The notes: generated by a model not told the origin, from the sequence alone. Counted from the stretch's first letter, positions 1 through 12,823 are shown. The stretch: DNA of 64,000 nucleotides from Fonsecaea monophora (GCF_001642475.1 NW_019173944.1:248001-312000); one strand, 5' to 3'. A program made the numbers and translations.

Positions 1-557
1 GAATGCGATTGATCTTGGGTATACCTCGCATGCAAACCGTCTTGTCCGGGTCAATCGGGACGTGGCATTCCTACCGAGCCCAAGGAAAGGTTCAGCAGGT
101 GTGTCAAAATCTCTACCGAGTACTCTTCTCTTCCTTTCTCTCTGCCGACGCCTCGACGAGGTCCTTGCAAAGTCGTTGCACTGGAAGAACCCTTTGCGGG
201 GACAAGGCAGACTAACCGTATCGGTTCGGTTGACTCCACTCTACCCATTACTGGTCTACCCGGCTCGATCAGGTCTAGCTTTGTCAGGCGGCTGCTCCAC
301 AGACCCACTTTGGCCCATCAATTGGCGGGGTGGTGTTCTACTAGCTAGCATACTGCTGAAGACCGCTGAAGAACCTGCGGTGTTTTCTGGACAATATGTG
401 TGAAAGTCAAACCTATGGCGGTTTGTTCTCTTGAGAAGAGGCAGACCTGGCAAATTTGAACAGTGTGACTGCGTCTCTACAGTAGGAATATCATTTGGTG
501 GTCAGCAATCAGAATCATCAGATAGAAAGGGGAACAAAAGTCAGCCGGGGACACGTT
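1..557. other. Intergenic, no gene seen
   Basis: Only short overlapping reading frames without family resemblance are present. The region immediately upstream of 558 is the likely promoter and leader of the SDR gene that follows. I see no repeat or RNA gene. Confidence 0.5.
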
Positions 558-1732
558 ATGGATGGATCAGCGGCGACAGCATTCATTACTGGTAGGCATC
601 AACCTGCGCACTTCAAGCATTCTTTTTCTCCCTGCAAATAAGAACAACACGGACATTTTATGCTGAGCAGTGACCAGGTGGTGCAAGCGGACTTGGTCGC
701 GCAGTGACGGAGCTGTTGCTTCAAAAAGGGTGCGTTTTTAACTTGGCCAATCTTTGGGTCCAGATCTTGGTTCCTGATCCAATCTTCCGCCTGAAACAGT
801 ATCAGAGTATGTGTTGCGGACATCTGCCAGGATGGCCTGCAATCCTTGAGCGAAGAGCTGAACAAAGACGAGACGGTGCTGTTGCCCGTCGTCGTCGACG
901 TTGCAGACTGGGACTCCCTGCGCCAGGGGTTCGAAAAGGCAGTGTCTCAGTTCCAGCGGATCGACTACATCTTTCCAATCGCGGGTGTCGGCGAGACCAG
1001 GACGTTTCCCAATAACCCAGCATCCACGGGCTTTCAACCGCCAGATCTTCAAGCGTTTGAAGTCAACATGAACGGCTTTCTGTACACGATCAGCTTAGCC
1101 TTGCAGCAATTTCGCCGGCAGTCGGTGAATGAGCTTGGGTTTCGCGGCAAGAGTAAGTCTCCCGCAGAAGATCAGATCACGGTCTCCTTCCCTCGAAGGG
1201 GGGTTGATATCCATCAGTACGATTGAATACTCATCTTTCATGGCGCCACACAGTCATCGTGCTCGGATCAGTGTCGGGTTTTTACAGCATGCCTTGCGTC
1301 CCCATGTGCGCAGCAGCGAGACAGTAAGAGCCGCGCTCACTCACCACCATCAAAATCCAGGGAAACAGGGAGAGGCTCACACGCAACAGTGCCCAGGTCG
1401 GCTTCGTGCGCTCGTTCGGCACCTACCTCGCCGACGAGGAGAAGATCTTCATCAACGTCATCTGCCCCAACAAGATCCGCACGGGCCTGAACACCGCCGA
1501 GGCCTTCGACAAGGTCGAGGCCGCCGGCGTCCCGCTGATCGAGATGAAGACTGTGCTGGACGAGGTCGAGAAGCTGTTGGGCTCGAACAGCCTCTCCGGC
1601 GCCATCATTGAGATTGCGCCCAAGATTGGGAGTGTGGTGAGAGAGCCTCCAGCGTTCATCAACAGGGAATCTGAGCGCAGCGCCGAGATGACGTTGGAGC
1701 TCGCGCGGCCTCTGCACCAGGTAGTGCGCTGA
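558..1732 (+). CDS. SDR-family protein with degenerate catalytic Tyr and Lys
   Basis: Five exons fit: 558-591, 678-729, 800-1152, 1254-1323 and 1390-1732, giving 283 residues. All joins keep frame, with donors GTAGGC, GTGCGT, GTAAGT and GTAAGA. The product resembles fungal short-chain dehydrogenases of the 15-hydroxyprostaglandin dehydrogenase type. The N-terminal TGGASGLG nucleotide loop (residues 11-18) and the strand-2 acidic motif VADI are intact, and Ser152 of the active site is kept. Where the family has YxxxK the protein reads C165-A-A-A-R169, so both the catalytic Tyr and Lys are replaced. The usual NNAG motif is also changed (PIAG). The coding frame and splice sites are otherwise clean, so this looks like a non-catalytic or neofunctionalised paralogue rather than an obvious pseudogene. 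The NAD(P)-binding fold is well supported; activity and substrate are unknown. Confidence 0.75.
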
Positions 1733-3460
1733 TCATTACGACGAAAAAGGACAGATTCATGAATTGCAGAATGTCTTTGCCTAAATGTTACCTATCGGTC
1801 TTGAACTAGGTGTCGTGCCAAAATCTAGACGACCCTGAGACATCCGCCGGCAACTGAGCGAAGAATTTACAAGCAGTGGACAGTAGAGAATTTCCCTGAA
1901 ATCTCCCTTAATCTACCAGCCGCAAGTCCCTGATGCTGGTATGAGTCGTAAACAAATGAGCAGGTGACTCGTTTCTATCTAGTCTATATGTGTTCCTCCT
2001 GCCACAACTAGTCTTCCCATGGGGAGGATATTGCTGTGTGAACTTTGGAGACAGCAGAGTCCCAGGACTGGCGTATAGCGTGACGGGAGACGTCAGTCAT
2101 CGTTGCTGTTGTTGTCGTTGTCGATCTTGTCACTGTTATGTCGTTGTATTCGTCGCCAATGTTGGAGCCGTTGCAGCCGTTGTTCAAGTTCCCATTGAAT
2201 TTGAAAAGACCGACCGCCTCAGGCGAAAGCACCTACGGCTGACATACCAGCAGCTGCGATTGGGTTATTTCAGTATTCAGCTCGAGGCTTCAGAACTGTC
2301 CAGAGTACACACCTCCGAGAAGTACGGGCGTAAAGGCCCAGATCTTCGTCTTCTTGTCCATAAGCAAAACTTTGACGTTGGGTTTACTTATAAGACTATA
2401 GCAAAGCATCTTTGATGAACTTATTTCCTTGAATAAATTCCAAGCTGAATATATATGTATATGTATGTATGTACATGTGGCCTTGCCATGCTTTGCTTTG
2501 TTCTGTTCCACACACAGAGTAGATAATCAAAAAGAAGGCCAGAGGCGCTCTACCAATTGGCCTACACTTTTTGAGTCTGCTTAACACTTGACACAAAGAG
2601 AGTAGACAGAGTCTGCACAAGTACCCGTAGACTATGGCGGAGGCGGTGGCGGTCACCTCTATATAATTTCGATCCAAAAAAGAAAAATTCTCCTCGGGGC
2701 TATCGTCATGAAACGATACCTCGGAGACGGGCTCACGTTGACCGAGTCAGAGAAGTTGCCCACATTCGGGCTGGTACCGGCGATGCTCCTCCTGGACAGG
2801 AGTACGACTGGGACCGGACGACTCAAGGTCCTCGCCGCTGACAGGGTTGAAGTATCTCGAGGAACTCAAAGGACTGGATGGAGGGCCGACTTGGCCTGAT
2901 GAGTGTGAGTCGCGGCATCAGAGATGAATACAGAGAGATATCCATACCACGGTGCAGGCCAAGACATTCAACACGATATGGAACGAGGGAAGAAACAGTA
3001 TCTAGGAATGAGTTTCAGAGGTTTCGCTAGCCACTTTACTTCACTTCCTTCAGCAGGGCAACACGCCATGATACGCATTTCTTACAGACGGCATAGTCAC
3101 AGTGCCGAAACACACCGACTGCAGAGCCTCCGTATGGAAAGAACTTACATGGCCAAGTTAAGAATGGGGTGTCTGGATGAGGGGCGCCGAGACTCTAGAT
3201 CGAGTTGGAACGGCGGCTTCTGTGGAGCGTAGATTATGAGGCCAGATAGAGTCACTTGTAGAGCCAGGGAACACCAGAGTCAATGGCCAACAATGATGAT
3301 AGGTGTGTTCTCCTCTTCCATGGAAGATAAATTCAGATCCCATTGTTCATGAAAAGACTACTGCGTTATAAATATTCCCAGTAGATTTGCAGCGATGAAG
3401 CGCTCCAGAAAAACCCCCCAACGCCAAAGTTTGCTTGCAGGGTTCATAACACCATTAAAG
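1733..3460. other. Long intergenic region, no gene seen
   Basis: About 1.7 kb between the SDR-like gene and the 3' end of the catalase gene. It holds a GTT/GTC-rich stretch (about 2100-2180) and AT-rich TATATGTATATGTATG-type sequence near 2450. Short frames at 2708-2899 and 2924-3232 have no recognisable family features. I support no gene here. Confidence 0.5.
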
Positions 3461-5021
3461 TCATGCTTTGACAATCTTGTTGACAGCCTCCTCGATGCGT
3501 TTGCCCAGGGACTCATCTACACGACGGAAGAGTTCTGTGAAATAGGACTCGTTAGACATTGTATCAGGTGCACGCTTGGGTGGGAAAGGGAAAAGGGCAC
3601 TTACCAAAGACCTTCTCGCGGAGCCAGTCTCTCTTAACCCCAGCAATGTTGCCGGCGATGTTGGAGATGAAGTTCTCCTGCGCACCCTCCTGCTTGGCCA
3701 TGACTTTGGTCCACAAGGCGCGGGCCTGCTTGAAGTCGTCGTCGGTCACATCAGAAGTGAACACGACGGGTCCACTCAGAAACTCCTCAGTCGGCTTGTA
3801 CTCTGATACGCCTGCGGTGTGGAAGCCCGTGGGATGAATGGAGCTGTTGATGTAGTTCGGGTCAGGACCGTAGTTGGTGCTAAAGTTCATGAAACCATCG
3901 CGCTCAGTCGGGACGTAGATCGGCACCTTGGCAGCATTGGTGGGTAGCATTTGGTAGTTGACGCCGAGTCGGTAGCGGGCGGCGTCGGGATAGGCGAACA
4001 TCCGAGCCTGCAGCATGGGATCGGCGCTGGGCTCAATACCAGGGACTATATTCGATGGTGTAAAGGCGGCTTGCTCAATCTCGGCGAAGTAGTTGGTAGG
4101 ATTGGTGTCAAAGACTAGCTTGCCCACGGGCCGGAGGGGATATTGCTCATGAGGCAACACCTTGGTCATATCAAAAATGTTGACTGGACACATGGCCACA
4201 TCGGCAGGATGGATAGTTTGAATGGACACTGTGTAAGAGGGATAGTTACCCTTTTCAATCTCGTTGAAAAGATCATTGGTCAAAAAGTCAGGGCTCTCGC
4301 CAGCGACTTTGATAGCTTCGTCGTTTGTGAAGTTCTTGATGCCTCCGTCAGCGTGGATATGGATTTTGACATAATGGTAGGAGCCATCCTTCTTCGTAAA
4401 CTTGTAGGTGTGACCACTGTAACCGTTGATGGAGCGCAAAGACGCAGGAGTGCCGCGGTCACTGAAGAGGAACATCAAGGCATGGATGGACTCGGGGGAG
4501 CCGACGTGAAAGTCCCAGAACATGTCTGCATCAGAGGTGTGCGTAGCAGGATGTCTCTTGTGAGAGCGGTTGAGCGAGGGGAACTTGATGGGGTCTCGAA
4601 CGAAGAAGACGGGTTGGTTGTTGAACACCCAGTCATTGTTTCCTTCTGCAGTCTTGAACTTGATAGCCCAACCATGAAAGTCACGAATGGTGTCGGCGGA
4701 ACCAGCCTCGGGCCCAACGGTCGAGATTCGAGTCAAGACCTCTGTCTTTTTGCCGATTCCATTGAGAAAGTCTGCGTCAGTGATGTCGGAGATGTCGTGG
4801 GTGACTTGGAAATAACCCCGAGCACCAGCTGCTTTAGCATGCACGACTCTTTCCGGAATTCTCTCGCGCGAGAAGTGGGCAAGTGTCTCGATCAACTGGG
4901 TGTCTTGGAGAAGAACGAGACCGCCACCCTGCTTGTTGCGGACCTGGACACTGGTGTCATTTCGAGGGAGGGGAGCACCCTCTGCAAGGGTATAGAGGTT
5001 ATGAGGTCCGGCGACGATCAT
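3461..5021 (-). CDS. Small-subunit monofunctional haem catalase
   Basis: Converts hydrogen peroxide to water and oxygen. Exons on the minus strand are 5021-3605 and 3534-3461 (496 residues). The intron has a GTAAGT donor, a CTAAC branch point and a TTTCACAG acceptor. The start is the first ATG (5021); the frame is open to 5141 but only through non-ATG codons, and the following residues (YTLAEG) match the usual catalase N-terminus. Active-site His61 lies in the RVVHAKAAGA motif, Asn128 follows in EGNND, and the haem-ligand Tyr344 sits in RMFAYPDAARYRLG. The length is that of small-subunit clade catalases. The C-terminus (IVKA) is not a PTS1 peroxisome signal, so a cytosolic or mitochondrial location is more likely; that is inference. 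It diverges from the aldo-keto reductase gene across 1.1 kb. Confidence 0.93.
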
Positions 5022-6135
5022 GTTGGGCAGAGAATATTGTTGGAGAAGGATTATCAATGGACTTTGTTGGATTGGAGAGTTGACTGGCCTTGGAAGCAGG
5101 AGAGCACTTGGCTTTTGTATCGGACAGTGAAGCGTTTTCAATGAGCCACTCAGGTATCTATCCCAGAAGACGTGGCTTGTTTCTCATCTCGCCTTGCTCC
5201 CCATGCGTCGGAACCTTCCATCACCAGCATCATCGCCGCGTTGTGTCTGACGATAGAGGAGTACATCTTCAAAGGATATGGTCTCTCACTGGTTGTGGAC
5301 AAAAATTCAGGCAATAGCCTCGCGTTAAAGATTAGCCAGCCTTGGGGAAAATGTTGCGCGTTAATCCGTGAGGTGGCTGTTGATGTTTTGCGGCCCTGTT
5401 GGCTGACTAAATTGCACACCAACGTCATTATCCCGAGGAGCCGGTGACAAAGGCCACATTTGAGCCAGATGCGGTGAATGTGTGTGTATGGACTGCAGCA
5501 TTGAAGCAATAATTTAAGAGGATGAAAAAGCCCTGCCACGGATTGCGAAGAGGAAGATCTTTTGTCCGCGATTTCTCCGAAGTCAACGAGCTCTCGCTGC
5601 CTTTCACGGCAGATGGTTCCCTTACGTCAGTCCTTCATTCCCAGTCAGCGCAAGGCTGAATGACAGCCTTTTGCTATTTGACCATCTTACGATTGGACGT
5701 CTTCGTTTTCTTCACATTCATCCTTTTCCGATGTTCGATACCATATACCCGGGATATGGAAGATGTCTTTATCCTCCTTTCGGATCGCAAACACCCTTTG
5801 ATGTTCTTACTGATTAGTAGATTTTGCGCCTAGGCCTTCCGCTTCTTCACGCCCTTTGACATCACGTTTTGTTCCTGAAATTGCCCTTCCGAAGAATTAA
5901 TGCTTTTTGGCTGATTTTGACCTGTTATACCCGTTATCGCAGCTGCTACGCTTCTGATTGGCTCACATCTGTATTCCACCTTACTGGTCAATCGTCCGAT
6001 GTACGGAGCCTGCGCTGGCAGTATCTGAGATAGCACCCTTTACTAGAACATCTTGTCATTGAACGCACTTGGCGTACCATCAACTGAGGTAGAACCACAA
6101 GCTTGAGTATATTACATCCCCTAGCCTCTTCAAAC
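5022..6135. other. Divergent promoter region, catalase / aldo-keto reductase
   Basis: About 1.1 kb between the two outward-reading redox genes. It contains an inverted CCAAT box (TGATTGG, 5955-5961) and another ATTGG near 5692. Short frames here (5150-5539 and 5830-6036, minus) lack good starts or family features. No gene is supported. Confidence 0.5.
5955..5961 (-). promoter_or_regulatory. CCAAT box (CCAATCA, reverse)
   Basis: Read on the minus strand this is CCAATCA, the form preferred by the fungal Hap/CCAAT-binding complex. It lies 175 bases upstream of the aldo-keto reductase ATG, in the region shared with catalase. Hap-complex control of redox genes is known in Aspergillus; use of this site is inferred. 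Confidence 0.35.
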
Positions 6136-7414
6136 ATGGCCCTCCCAGCCGATTTCCCCTTAAAAGTTGCAGGCGGGAAGACTATTCAGATTCCGTCTGT
6201 GGGCTTTGGTACCTGGGGTGGAGGTTTGTCTCGGATATAGCCCGATATTTGTCCCTCGTGTCTGACCTCTGCAAAGGCGATCCAGGATGGTGTAAAGCCG
6301 CTACGTTGACGGCTCTGAAACTGGGATACAGACATTTGGATTGTGCTTGGATGTATGGTGTATGATGCCACCCTTTACAAAATCCTCGCGGTCGATCCAG
6401 CACTGACTCCTATCCAAGGTCGATGAAGAAGTTGGAGCGGCGATCCGAGAATCAGGGGTCCCCAGATCCGAAATATTCATTACGACAAAGTTCTGGCCAC
6501 ACTTCTCTGCGCCGGAGAATGTGGAATTGTGCCTGGACCAGTGCTTGAAACGGATGGGCCTCGAATATGTCGACTTGTTCCTGGCGCATTGGCCCGTCGC
6601 ATTCAAACCGATATCGCGAGACGCCCTTGAGAATGCGCATAGCCGTGCCTACGTCTCCAAGACGGAAAAAGGAATCTTGGTGGAACCAGGCACCGATAAA
6701 GCAGTGTTTGACTGGGAACATACCACTAGCAATATCGCGGCTCAAGCCGGTATGTTACATTCACACACAGTCCCATGGCCAGCAATTGACGGATGCCGTT
6801 GACCATTCCAACAGGTCAGCAAGGCAGCTACGTCCCTACGTGGCAAGCGATGCAAAAACTCGTGTCAACCGGCAAGACACGAGCGGTTGGCGTCTCCAAC
6901 TTTTCCATCGCTGATGTCAAGGAACTCTTGCCGTACGCGCAAGACGTGCCCATATCCTGCAACCAGGTCGAGGTCCATCCATGGCTCCCAAACAACGAGC
7001 TCATCGCTTTCATGAAGGAGCACGGCATCCTGGTCACCTGCTACTCTCCGTTCGCGGGCCAGAAAGCGGATGGAAAGACACTACTCAAAGACCCCACGGT
7101 CGTGGAACTGGCCGAGAAAAACAGCATGGACGTCGGACAGTTGCTGCAGAGTTGGGCTGTCCAGAGGGGGACCGTCCCTCTCGGAAAGAGCCAGACAGAA
7201 GGTTCGTGTGCAGATGTTCCCTCGTACAAGTCTTGGTCGATAGAGAATGGCTGACACTTTCCCGGCTCTACTAGCCCGAATCAAATCGAATCTCGCAGTG
7301 AGGGAGCTGTCGTCAGAAGACATGCAAGTCCTCAATGCGCTGGAAATTCCGGACGGAAAGGGAAGGACAATTGACCACATTCATGACTGGGGCATCAGAC
7401 TCTTCACCAACTGA
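6136..7414 (+). CDS. Aldo-keto reductase
   Basis: NAD(P)H-dependent reductase of aldehydes or ketones. Five exons: 6136-6223, 6277-6359, 6419-6749, 6815-7201 and 7275-7414, giving 342 residues in frame throughout. The AKR catalytic tetrad is complete: Asp51 (HLDCAW), Tyr56 (MYG), Lys81 (TTKFW) and His114 (LAHWP). Family motifs VGVSNFS, CNQVEVHPWLP and VPLGKS follow in order. The 342 residues slightly exceed the usual 310-330 because of an insert around residues 117-160, between beta-4 and helix 4. The substrate cannot be told from sequence. Divergence from catalase may reflect shared oxidative-stress control, which is an inference. Confidence 0.9.
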
Positions 7415-7650
7415 TGTGTTGAGCCTAGAGTCGCATAGAAACATAGAGACTATACAACCAATAGAACAGTCAATGTCAAAAGCAAGACAACTTGCTACCT
7501 AAGCTCTCCAGAACCTCAAGAATCGTTCTACATGTGTAAAGTGCGGCGGAATATAAGGCTGCGGTGCGGGGTAAATATTCCTTCGACGGTCTCCGCACTC
7601 AGCCTCGTCAATAATTTTTCCCTCGTCCATTATGCCTGGTCGCAGCTAGA

Positions 7651-7656
7651 TATAAA
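7651..7656 (+). promoter_or_regulatory. TATA-like element
   Basis: TATAAA 54 bases before the ATG at 7710. The short distance to the start makes it possible but not compelling as a core promoter element. Confidence 0.25.
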
Positions 7657-7709
7657 CGAAATTCAGTTCAATGTAGAGGTTGTACAGGTCTAAAGAAGAC
7701 AACCTCAAA

Positions 7710-8759
7710 ATGCCTCACAAACACAAGCGCAAGCGCGCCGACGACGATTCAAAGTACGTACCACCCACAGATCCACCAAAACATCCAGAAAATCGGCATT
7801 AACGAGAGATCCCTAGTTTCGACCTGCCGCCCACGTCGCGGGCGCGGACTCTGACCGTCCACCAGAAGCAAGAGTCCATCTTCACGTCGGACGCGGACAA
7901 GAAGCGCAAGCAGGAGGCCAGAAGGCAGCAGAAAAAGAAGCAGAATGGCCACAACGGGGCGGCCTTTGAGGACGATACCCCGAAAGCCTTTAGGCGGTTA
8001 ATGTCGTTTCAACCGGGCGGGAAGAGGATGCCCTCGGGCTTGGACGACGGGAATATCTCCAAGAAGAAACAGAAGCAGAAGCAGAAGCAGAGGAAAGAGG
8101 ACAAATCAATACCAACCAACAACTCGGCGGCGTCGAAGCCCGACACGCCAGAAGAAAATGCCACAGCGGCGGCTTCGACGGAGCCGTCCGACCCTGCGCC
8201 AACGACCGCGAAAGCGGCGAAAGTCCCCAAGATCCTCCCTGGCGAGTCCCTCGCCTCGTACTCGCGAAGGGTCGACCAATCCCTACCCCTGACCTCGCTC
8301 CCCAAACACCGGACACGCCTCAGCGCGATTCCGGGACTGGAGAAGATCAAGACCCCACTCACGAAACACAACAAGAGACTGGCGCGGATGCAGAGCGAGT
8401 GGCGCGCCACGGACCAGCGGCTGAAGGAGAAGCGGGAGGAAGCGGAGGAAGAGCTGGCGGAGAAGAAAGAGGAGGACGAGGTCCTGTGGCTCGGCGCCGG
8501 GATCGATCCGTCGACGCAGGTGTCGACGCTGGGTAAAAGCGGGAAGAAGGCCAAGAAGAAGCGCAGTGGCGGCGGTGCGAGGGACGTCGACGACGCGGAC
8601 CCTTGGAAGATACTGGAGAAGAAGCGGCGTGAGGAAGGCCAATTGGGCAGGCAGACGAATTTGCAGGATGTGGTGGCCGCTCCTCCGACCTTGAAACCTG
8701 TGAAGAACATCTTCAAGGAGAAACCCGAGAGAAAAGCGGGGATGATACCAGTAGTATGA
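7710..8759 (+). CDS. Lysine-rich, probably nucleolar protein of unknown function
   Basis: Two exons, 7710-7753 and 7817-8759, give 328 residues. The first exon encodes the basic start MPHKHKRKRADDDS and the join restores the reading frame at SNFDLPPTSRARTL. The protein has several Lys/Arg-rich blocks that could act as nuclear or nucleolar localisation signals. There is a charged helical stretch around residues 200-240, probably a coiled coil. The motifs TPKAFRRLM and LTKHNKRLARMQSEWR look like those of a conserved fungal family whose function I cannot name. Composition suggests an RNA- or ribosome-biogenesis-associated role, which is inference only. It is convergent with the Prp22 gene, 285 bases apart. 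Confidence 0.8.
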
Positions 8760-9044
8760 AGGTGGAAAGAAGGACATATTAGAGCGGTGGCGAAGTGAAC
8801 ATCTAAGCAGAGAGGAAAACGTGGTCATCCTCAGGGTGTACCATCATGAAATGGGTCCCATCTGCGCACACATACGAGTCTTGCTGTTGAGATTTTCTGA
8901 TTTGGATTGCCGAGTTCTATTATTCTTAACTCATCTTCACGCGTCCTTGAGCGAGAATATTTCCCCTTGGGCACAATATCCAGCAATATCAACTCGAAGT
9001 CAACATACCCAACAACTGGGAATCCCGTTTCAAAACTGCTTTGT

Positions 9045-12000
9045 TCAACCCCAGGTACCTCCGCCACCTCCTTTACCTTGCCTTCTCTGCGCGCTCAGCC
9101 GCCAATCGTCATCTCCACTGGCGAATTTATTGTGCAAGGGTTGAATCCGTTCTGCCTTCTTGCGCTTGCTGAGGCGATCCGTGGGAGCGACCTTGAAGAA
9201 CGTCGGGGCAGCTTCAACTAACCACTATAATCAAGAGTCAGCATCAGACAATGTCAAAAGATCTGACAGCAGGAAGGAAATTGGTGGAAAGGGGATCGGG
9301 GTAATATGGCACATACCTTCGGCTCAATCACAGTCGCGCAGTGCATGTACTCCTTGGTCGTCAGCACCAGCGTATGGAAGATGACATGCTCGGCCGGTTT
9401 TCCAAACAACGCAGAACTAGGATGCATGTACACGGGTGTCCCCTCAATGAGGGTTTTATAGCCCTCCTGCGGATCCTTCCGTGCTGAATTCCTGAAAAAC
9501 CCGGCGCAGAGTGCTTGTCGAACCTTGAGCGTATTGCGACCGCAGGAAACAATCTGATGCTTGTACCGTTGCATGATAGTGACAAGTTGTTGGCGGACGT
9601 CCCTGGCCCGCGCTATTTGACGCTTTTGAATAAAGTTTTCGAAACACCAAGGATCGCTGAACCGAGATTGCTTCCATGCATTGTAGACGTTTAGTAGTGT
9701 AAGATGGTCTCCGTGGGGATCATGAAACTTGGCCTTTTTCTGGTCGGCTTGCTGTTGCTTCTCCTTCGGGCGGTAGAACACTGTCTGCACGGAGAGCATT
9801 GCCACGATGGTGAGCATCTCCTCCGAACAACCCAAATCCACGGATGCAATTAGGGCTTTTGATAAGGAGGGCTCCATGGGAAAGTCGGCCATTTTGCGTC
9901 CGAGTCGTGTGAGAAGACCTTCGTCATCGAGGGCGGAGAGGGCGTAAAGTTCTTCAAGCGCTGTCAACATAGTATTCGTGGGTGGTGGGTCCATAAAGTC
10001 GAAATGCAAGAGATCATTGATGCCCATTGCTTTGAGCATCAGAATGGTATTGGAGAGATTCTGGCGCTGGATTTCTGGTATGGAGGTAGGTAACATTTCA
10101 GACTGGTAGGCTGCTTCGGTGTATAGGCGGAAGCATTTGCCTGGACCAGTCCTACCTGCTCGACCAGCTCTCTGTTTGGCTTGTGCTTGAGAGATTGGGG
10201 TCACAACTAGCGAATCCATTCCGAGTTTTGGATCATAGGCGTTCTGCTTCACAAAGCCGGGATCTATTACGTAGTAGATTCCGTCGATGGTAATGGATGT
10301 TTCAGCAATGTTCGTAGCAATAACGACCTTTCGACCACCAGGTGGCGCAGGCTCAAAAATCCGGCTCTGCATTTCGCTGGGAAGGGCCGAGTAGACAGGC
10401 AGAATGACCAGTTCAGGGACACCAGGTCCTAAAGCCTTCATTCTTTCGTACAGAACCTCGCAGCTGGTGTCAATCTCTTCCTGTCCAGTTAAGAACAGAA
10501 GAATATCACCGGGTGGTTCGGTAAGATGGATTTGCATGACAGTAGTCAACGCCGCGTCCAAGTAGTCTTCCTCCGGCTCTCTGGAATACATGATTTCAAC
10601 AGGGAATGTTCGGCCGGGGATGGAGAATATGGGACATTGGTTGAAGTACTCGGAGAACTTGTCTGCATCGAGAGTGGCGGATGTGACAATCAGCTTCAGG
10701 TCCGGTCGCCTCTTCAAGGTTTTCTTGAGCAGCCCAAACAAAACATCCGTGGCGATGGTCCTCTCGTGTGCCTCGTCCAGCATAATGACGCTGTAGCGCT
10801 TGAGATCTGGATCCAGTAAAATCTCTCGCTGAAGCATCCCGTCAGTCATGTATTTGATCTTGGTGGCCGGTGACGTTCGATCCTCAAAACGAATTGTATA
10901 GCCGACCTCTTTTCCCAACTCGCAGCCGACCTCCTCGGACACACGCTTTGCGACGGACATGGCAGCGACACGCCGAGGTTGCGTACAGCCGATCATGCCG
11001 TTGTTGGCGTACCCGGCTTCAGCAAGGTACTGGGTGAGCTGGGTTGTCTTGCCAGAACCAGTGTCTCCAACCACGATAAGCAGCTGATTCGCAGCAACAG
11101 CTTCGAGCAATTGTTTGCGAAAATGAAAGACTGGAAGTGACTCCCTTTGCTGCTTGATAGTCATGTCTGTCCGGCGGCCATAAGACTGATTCTTGCCTTG
11201 GGTGGCTCGTTTCCATTCGGGCACTGCTTCAATAGCTCGAGACGATTGTTGTTGGGCTTGTCGCAGGTCCGATGCGAACTTTCTCTGCTCGGGATTGATC
11301 ATCGGATCTTGCCATTGTGCGTTGAGGTCAACTTTGGATGCCTCTTCTGCCGCCCGCTCCGCTGCTTCCTGTTGCTTGAGTTCTTTTCTCTCCTTGGCTA
11401 GGTTTGTACCAGCTTGAGCTGCCCTGTTGAGTGACCCTTCAGGAGCCTTCACAACTCGAATGGGTGACAGTTCCAAGGACAGTTTGGTTTGGCCTGCAAG
11501 GAAGGGTGGCTCCTCTTCTCGAACCTCAATATCGATGTCTTCTTCCTCCTCAAACTGGTCATCTCCGTTCAAGGTTGCATTGTATTCCTCGTCAATATCA
11601 GGGTAATCATGCGCCGATATTGCACCTGAGGCGATGAGTTGTTTGATTTCCCATCGTTCAGGGGATGTCAATCTCTTCCGGGATTTGCTCGACTTTGAAG
11701 TGTAATTGTCTTCGATATCGGGGACTGTGCTACTCAGATTTCCATAACGGTCTTCCGACGATGCACCGTTGAGACTCTCCATGTTAGCGCCGGAGGCTAT
11801 TCTCCTTGACGGAACAAGATCTTGCCCAGTGACCTGATCAACCTCCTTCATCGACAAGCTGATTTTGTTGTTCTCCATCTTGACAACTTTGACCTTTACG
11901 TGCTGTCCACGAGATAGAAGATCAGAGGGATGGTTGACCCTAGCGCCCTCCTGAATGGCAGAGACGTGAATAAGCCCGCTGGCATTGCCTTTGACACCTT

Positions 12001-12823
12001 GAAGACTAGCAAATGCGCCAAAGTCCTTGATTCCATTGATCACTGCATCATAGACTTTATAGAGAACGGGGAGCTCGTCGATATCACGAGGAGGCGGCCT
12101 TCGGAAATCTTCGTCTTCGTCGTAGTCGCGTCTCCTGCTCTTGTGGTGGCCATTCTGCCTCTCATCGTAGCGGTCTCTACGACCGGTGGACCTGTTTTCA
12201 TAATCACGGTCTTGATATCTGCGTGACCTTTTGTCCTCGTGAGGGCTGGGACTTCGAGACCAGTATTTGCGCCTTGGTTCCCGGTTCCTTGCATAGTCAT
12301 CCCGATCTGGACTGCGACTCCTCTTTCTGGTTCTTTCGGTATGTCCATTCGTACCGGCCTTCGATTTTCCTGCAAGGCCTTCGAGAAGTGCAAAGGTATC
12401 GTCCTGTGCAAGGTTGTTTGTCCGACTTGCCTTCTGTGCAGCGATATCATCCTCGGAGTCGGTCCAGGACTGGTCACGATCTGGAACAGCAAGCCCCTTA
12501 AAGACTTTCGCTTTGCGACCGATCGCATCTAGCTCGTCCATGTCGGAAGAGCCATTTGCCTGCGCAGATTGTTTCTGGGAGTTTTTGTACTTAGGATGCA
12601 TCGCCTTGATCAACCGATCGATGCTCTCAACCAGGCTGTTGGGAAATTCTGCCCCCATGCCCGCTAAGTCCTCCTTGAACTTTTCCAGGTTGCCCCCACA
12701 TTTTTCGTGCTGGTCGATGACAAACTCGGCGAGAGTTTTGTCGTTGATTCCCAGGTGGTTTTGCAGTTCGGAGGTAACTTTGGAAACGAGCGACAGCAGT
12801 TCGAGGGAGGTGAAGTCGTCCAT
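9045..12823 (-). CDS. PRP22: Prp22/DHX8-type DEAH-box splicing helicase
   Basis: ATP-dependent RNA helicase that releases spliced mRNA from the spliceosome. Exons on the minus strand: 12823-9317 and 9224-9045 (1228 residues); the second exon supplies the conserved C-terminus with WLVEAAPTFFKV. Order of domains: conserved N-terminal helical region (SLVSKVTSELQNHLGINDK), an Arg/Ser-rich segment at about 160-240, an S1 RNA-binding domain from about residue 246 (VYDAVINGIKDFGAFA), then the helicase core. The core has Walker A GDTGSGKTTQ (about 585), DEAH (about 680), SAT, and motif VI QRAGRAGR, followed by the winged-helix, ratchet and OB regions. N-terminal S1 plus DEAH core separates it from Prp2, Prp16 and Prp43. 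The length matches DHX8 orthologues. The intron has a GTATGT donor. Confidence 0.95.

Noticed and set aside
2924..3232. 102-codon frame downstream of the SDR-like gene
   Set aside because: No family features, composition like intergenic DNA, and no splice partners.
5022..5141. N-terminal extension of catalase to 5141
   Set aside because: The frame is open but the first codon would be TTG and the stretch reads like a leader; ATG 5021 gives the normal N-terminus.
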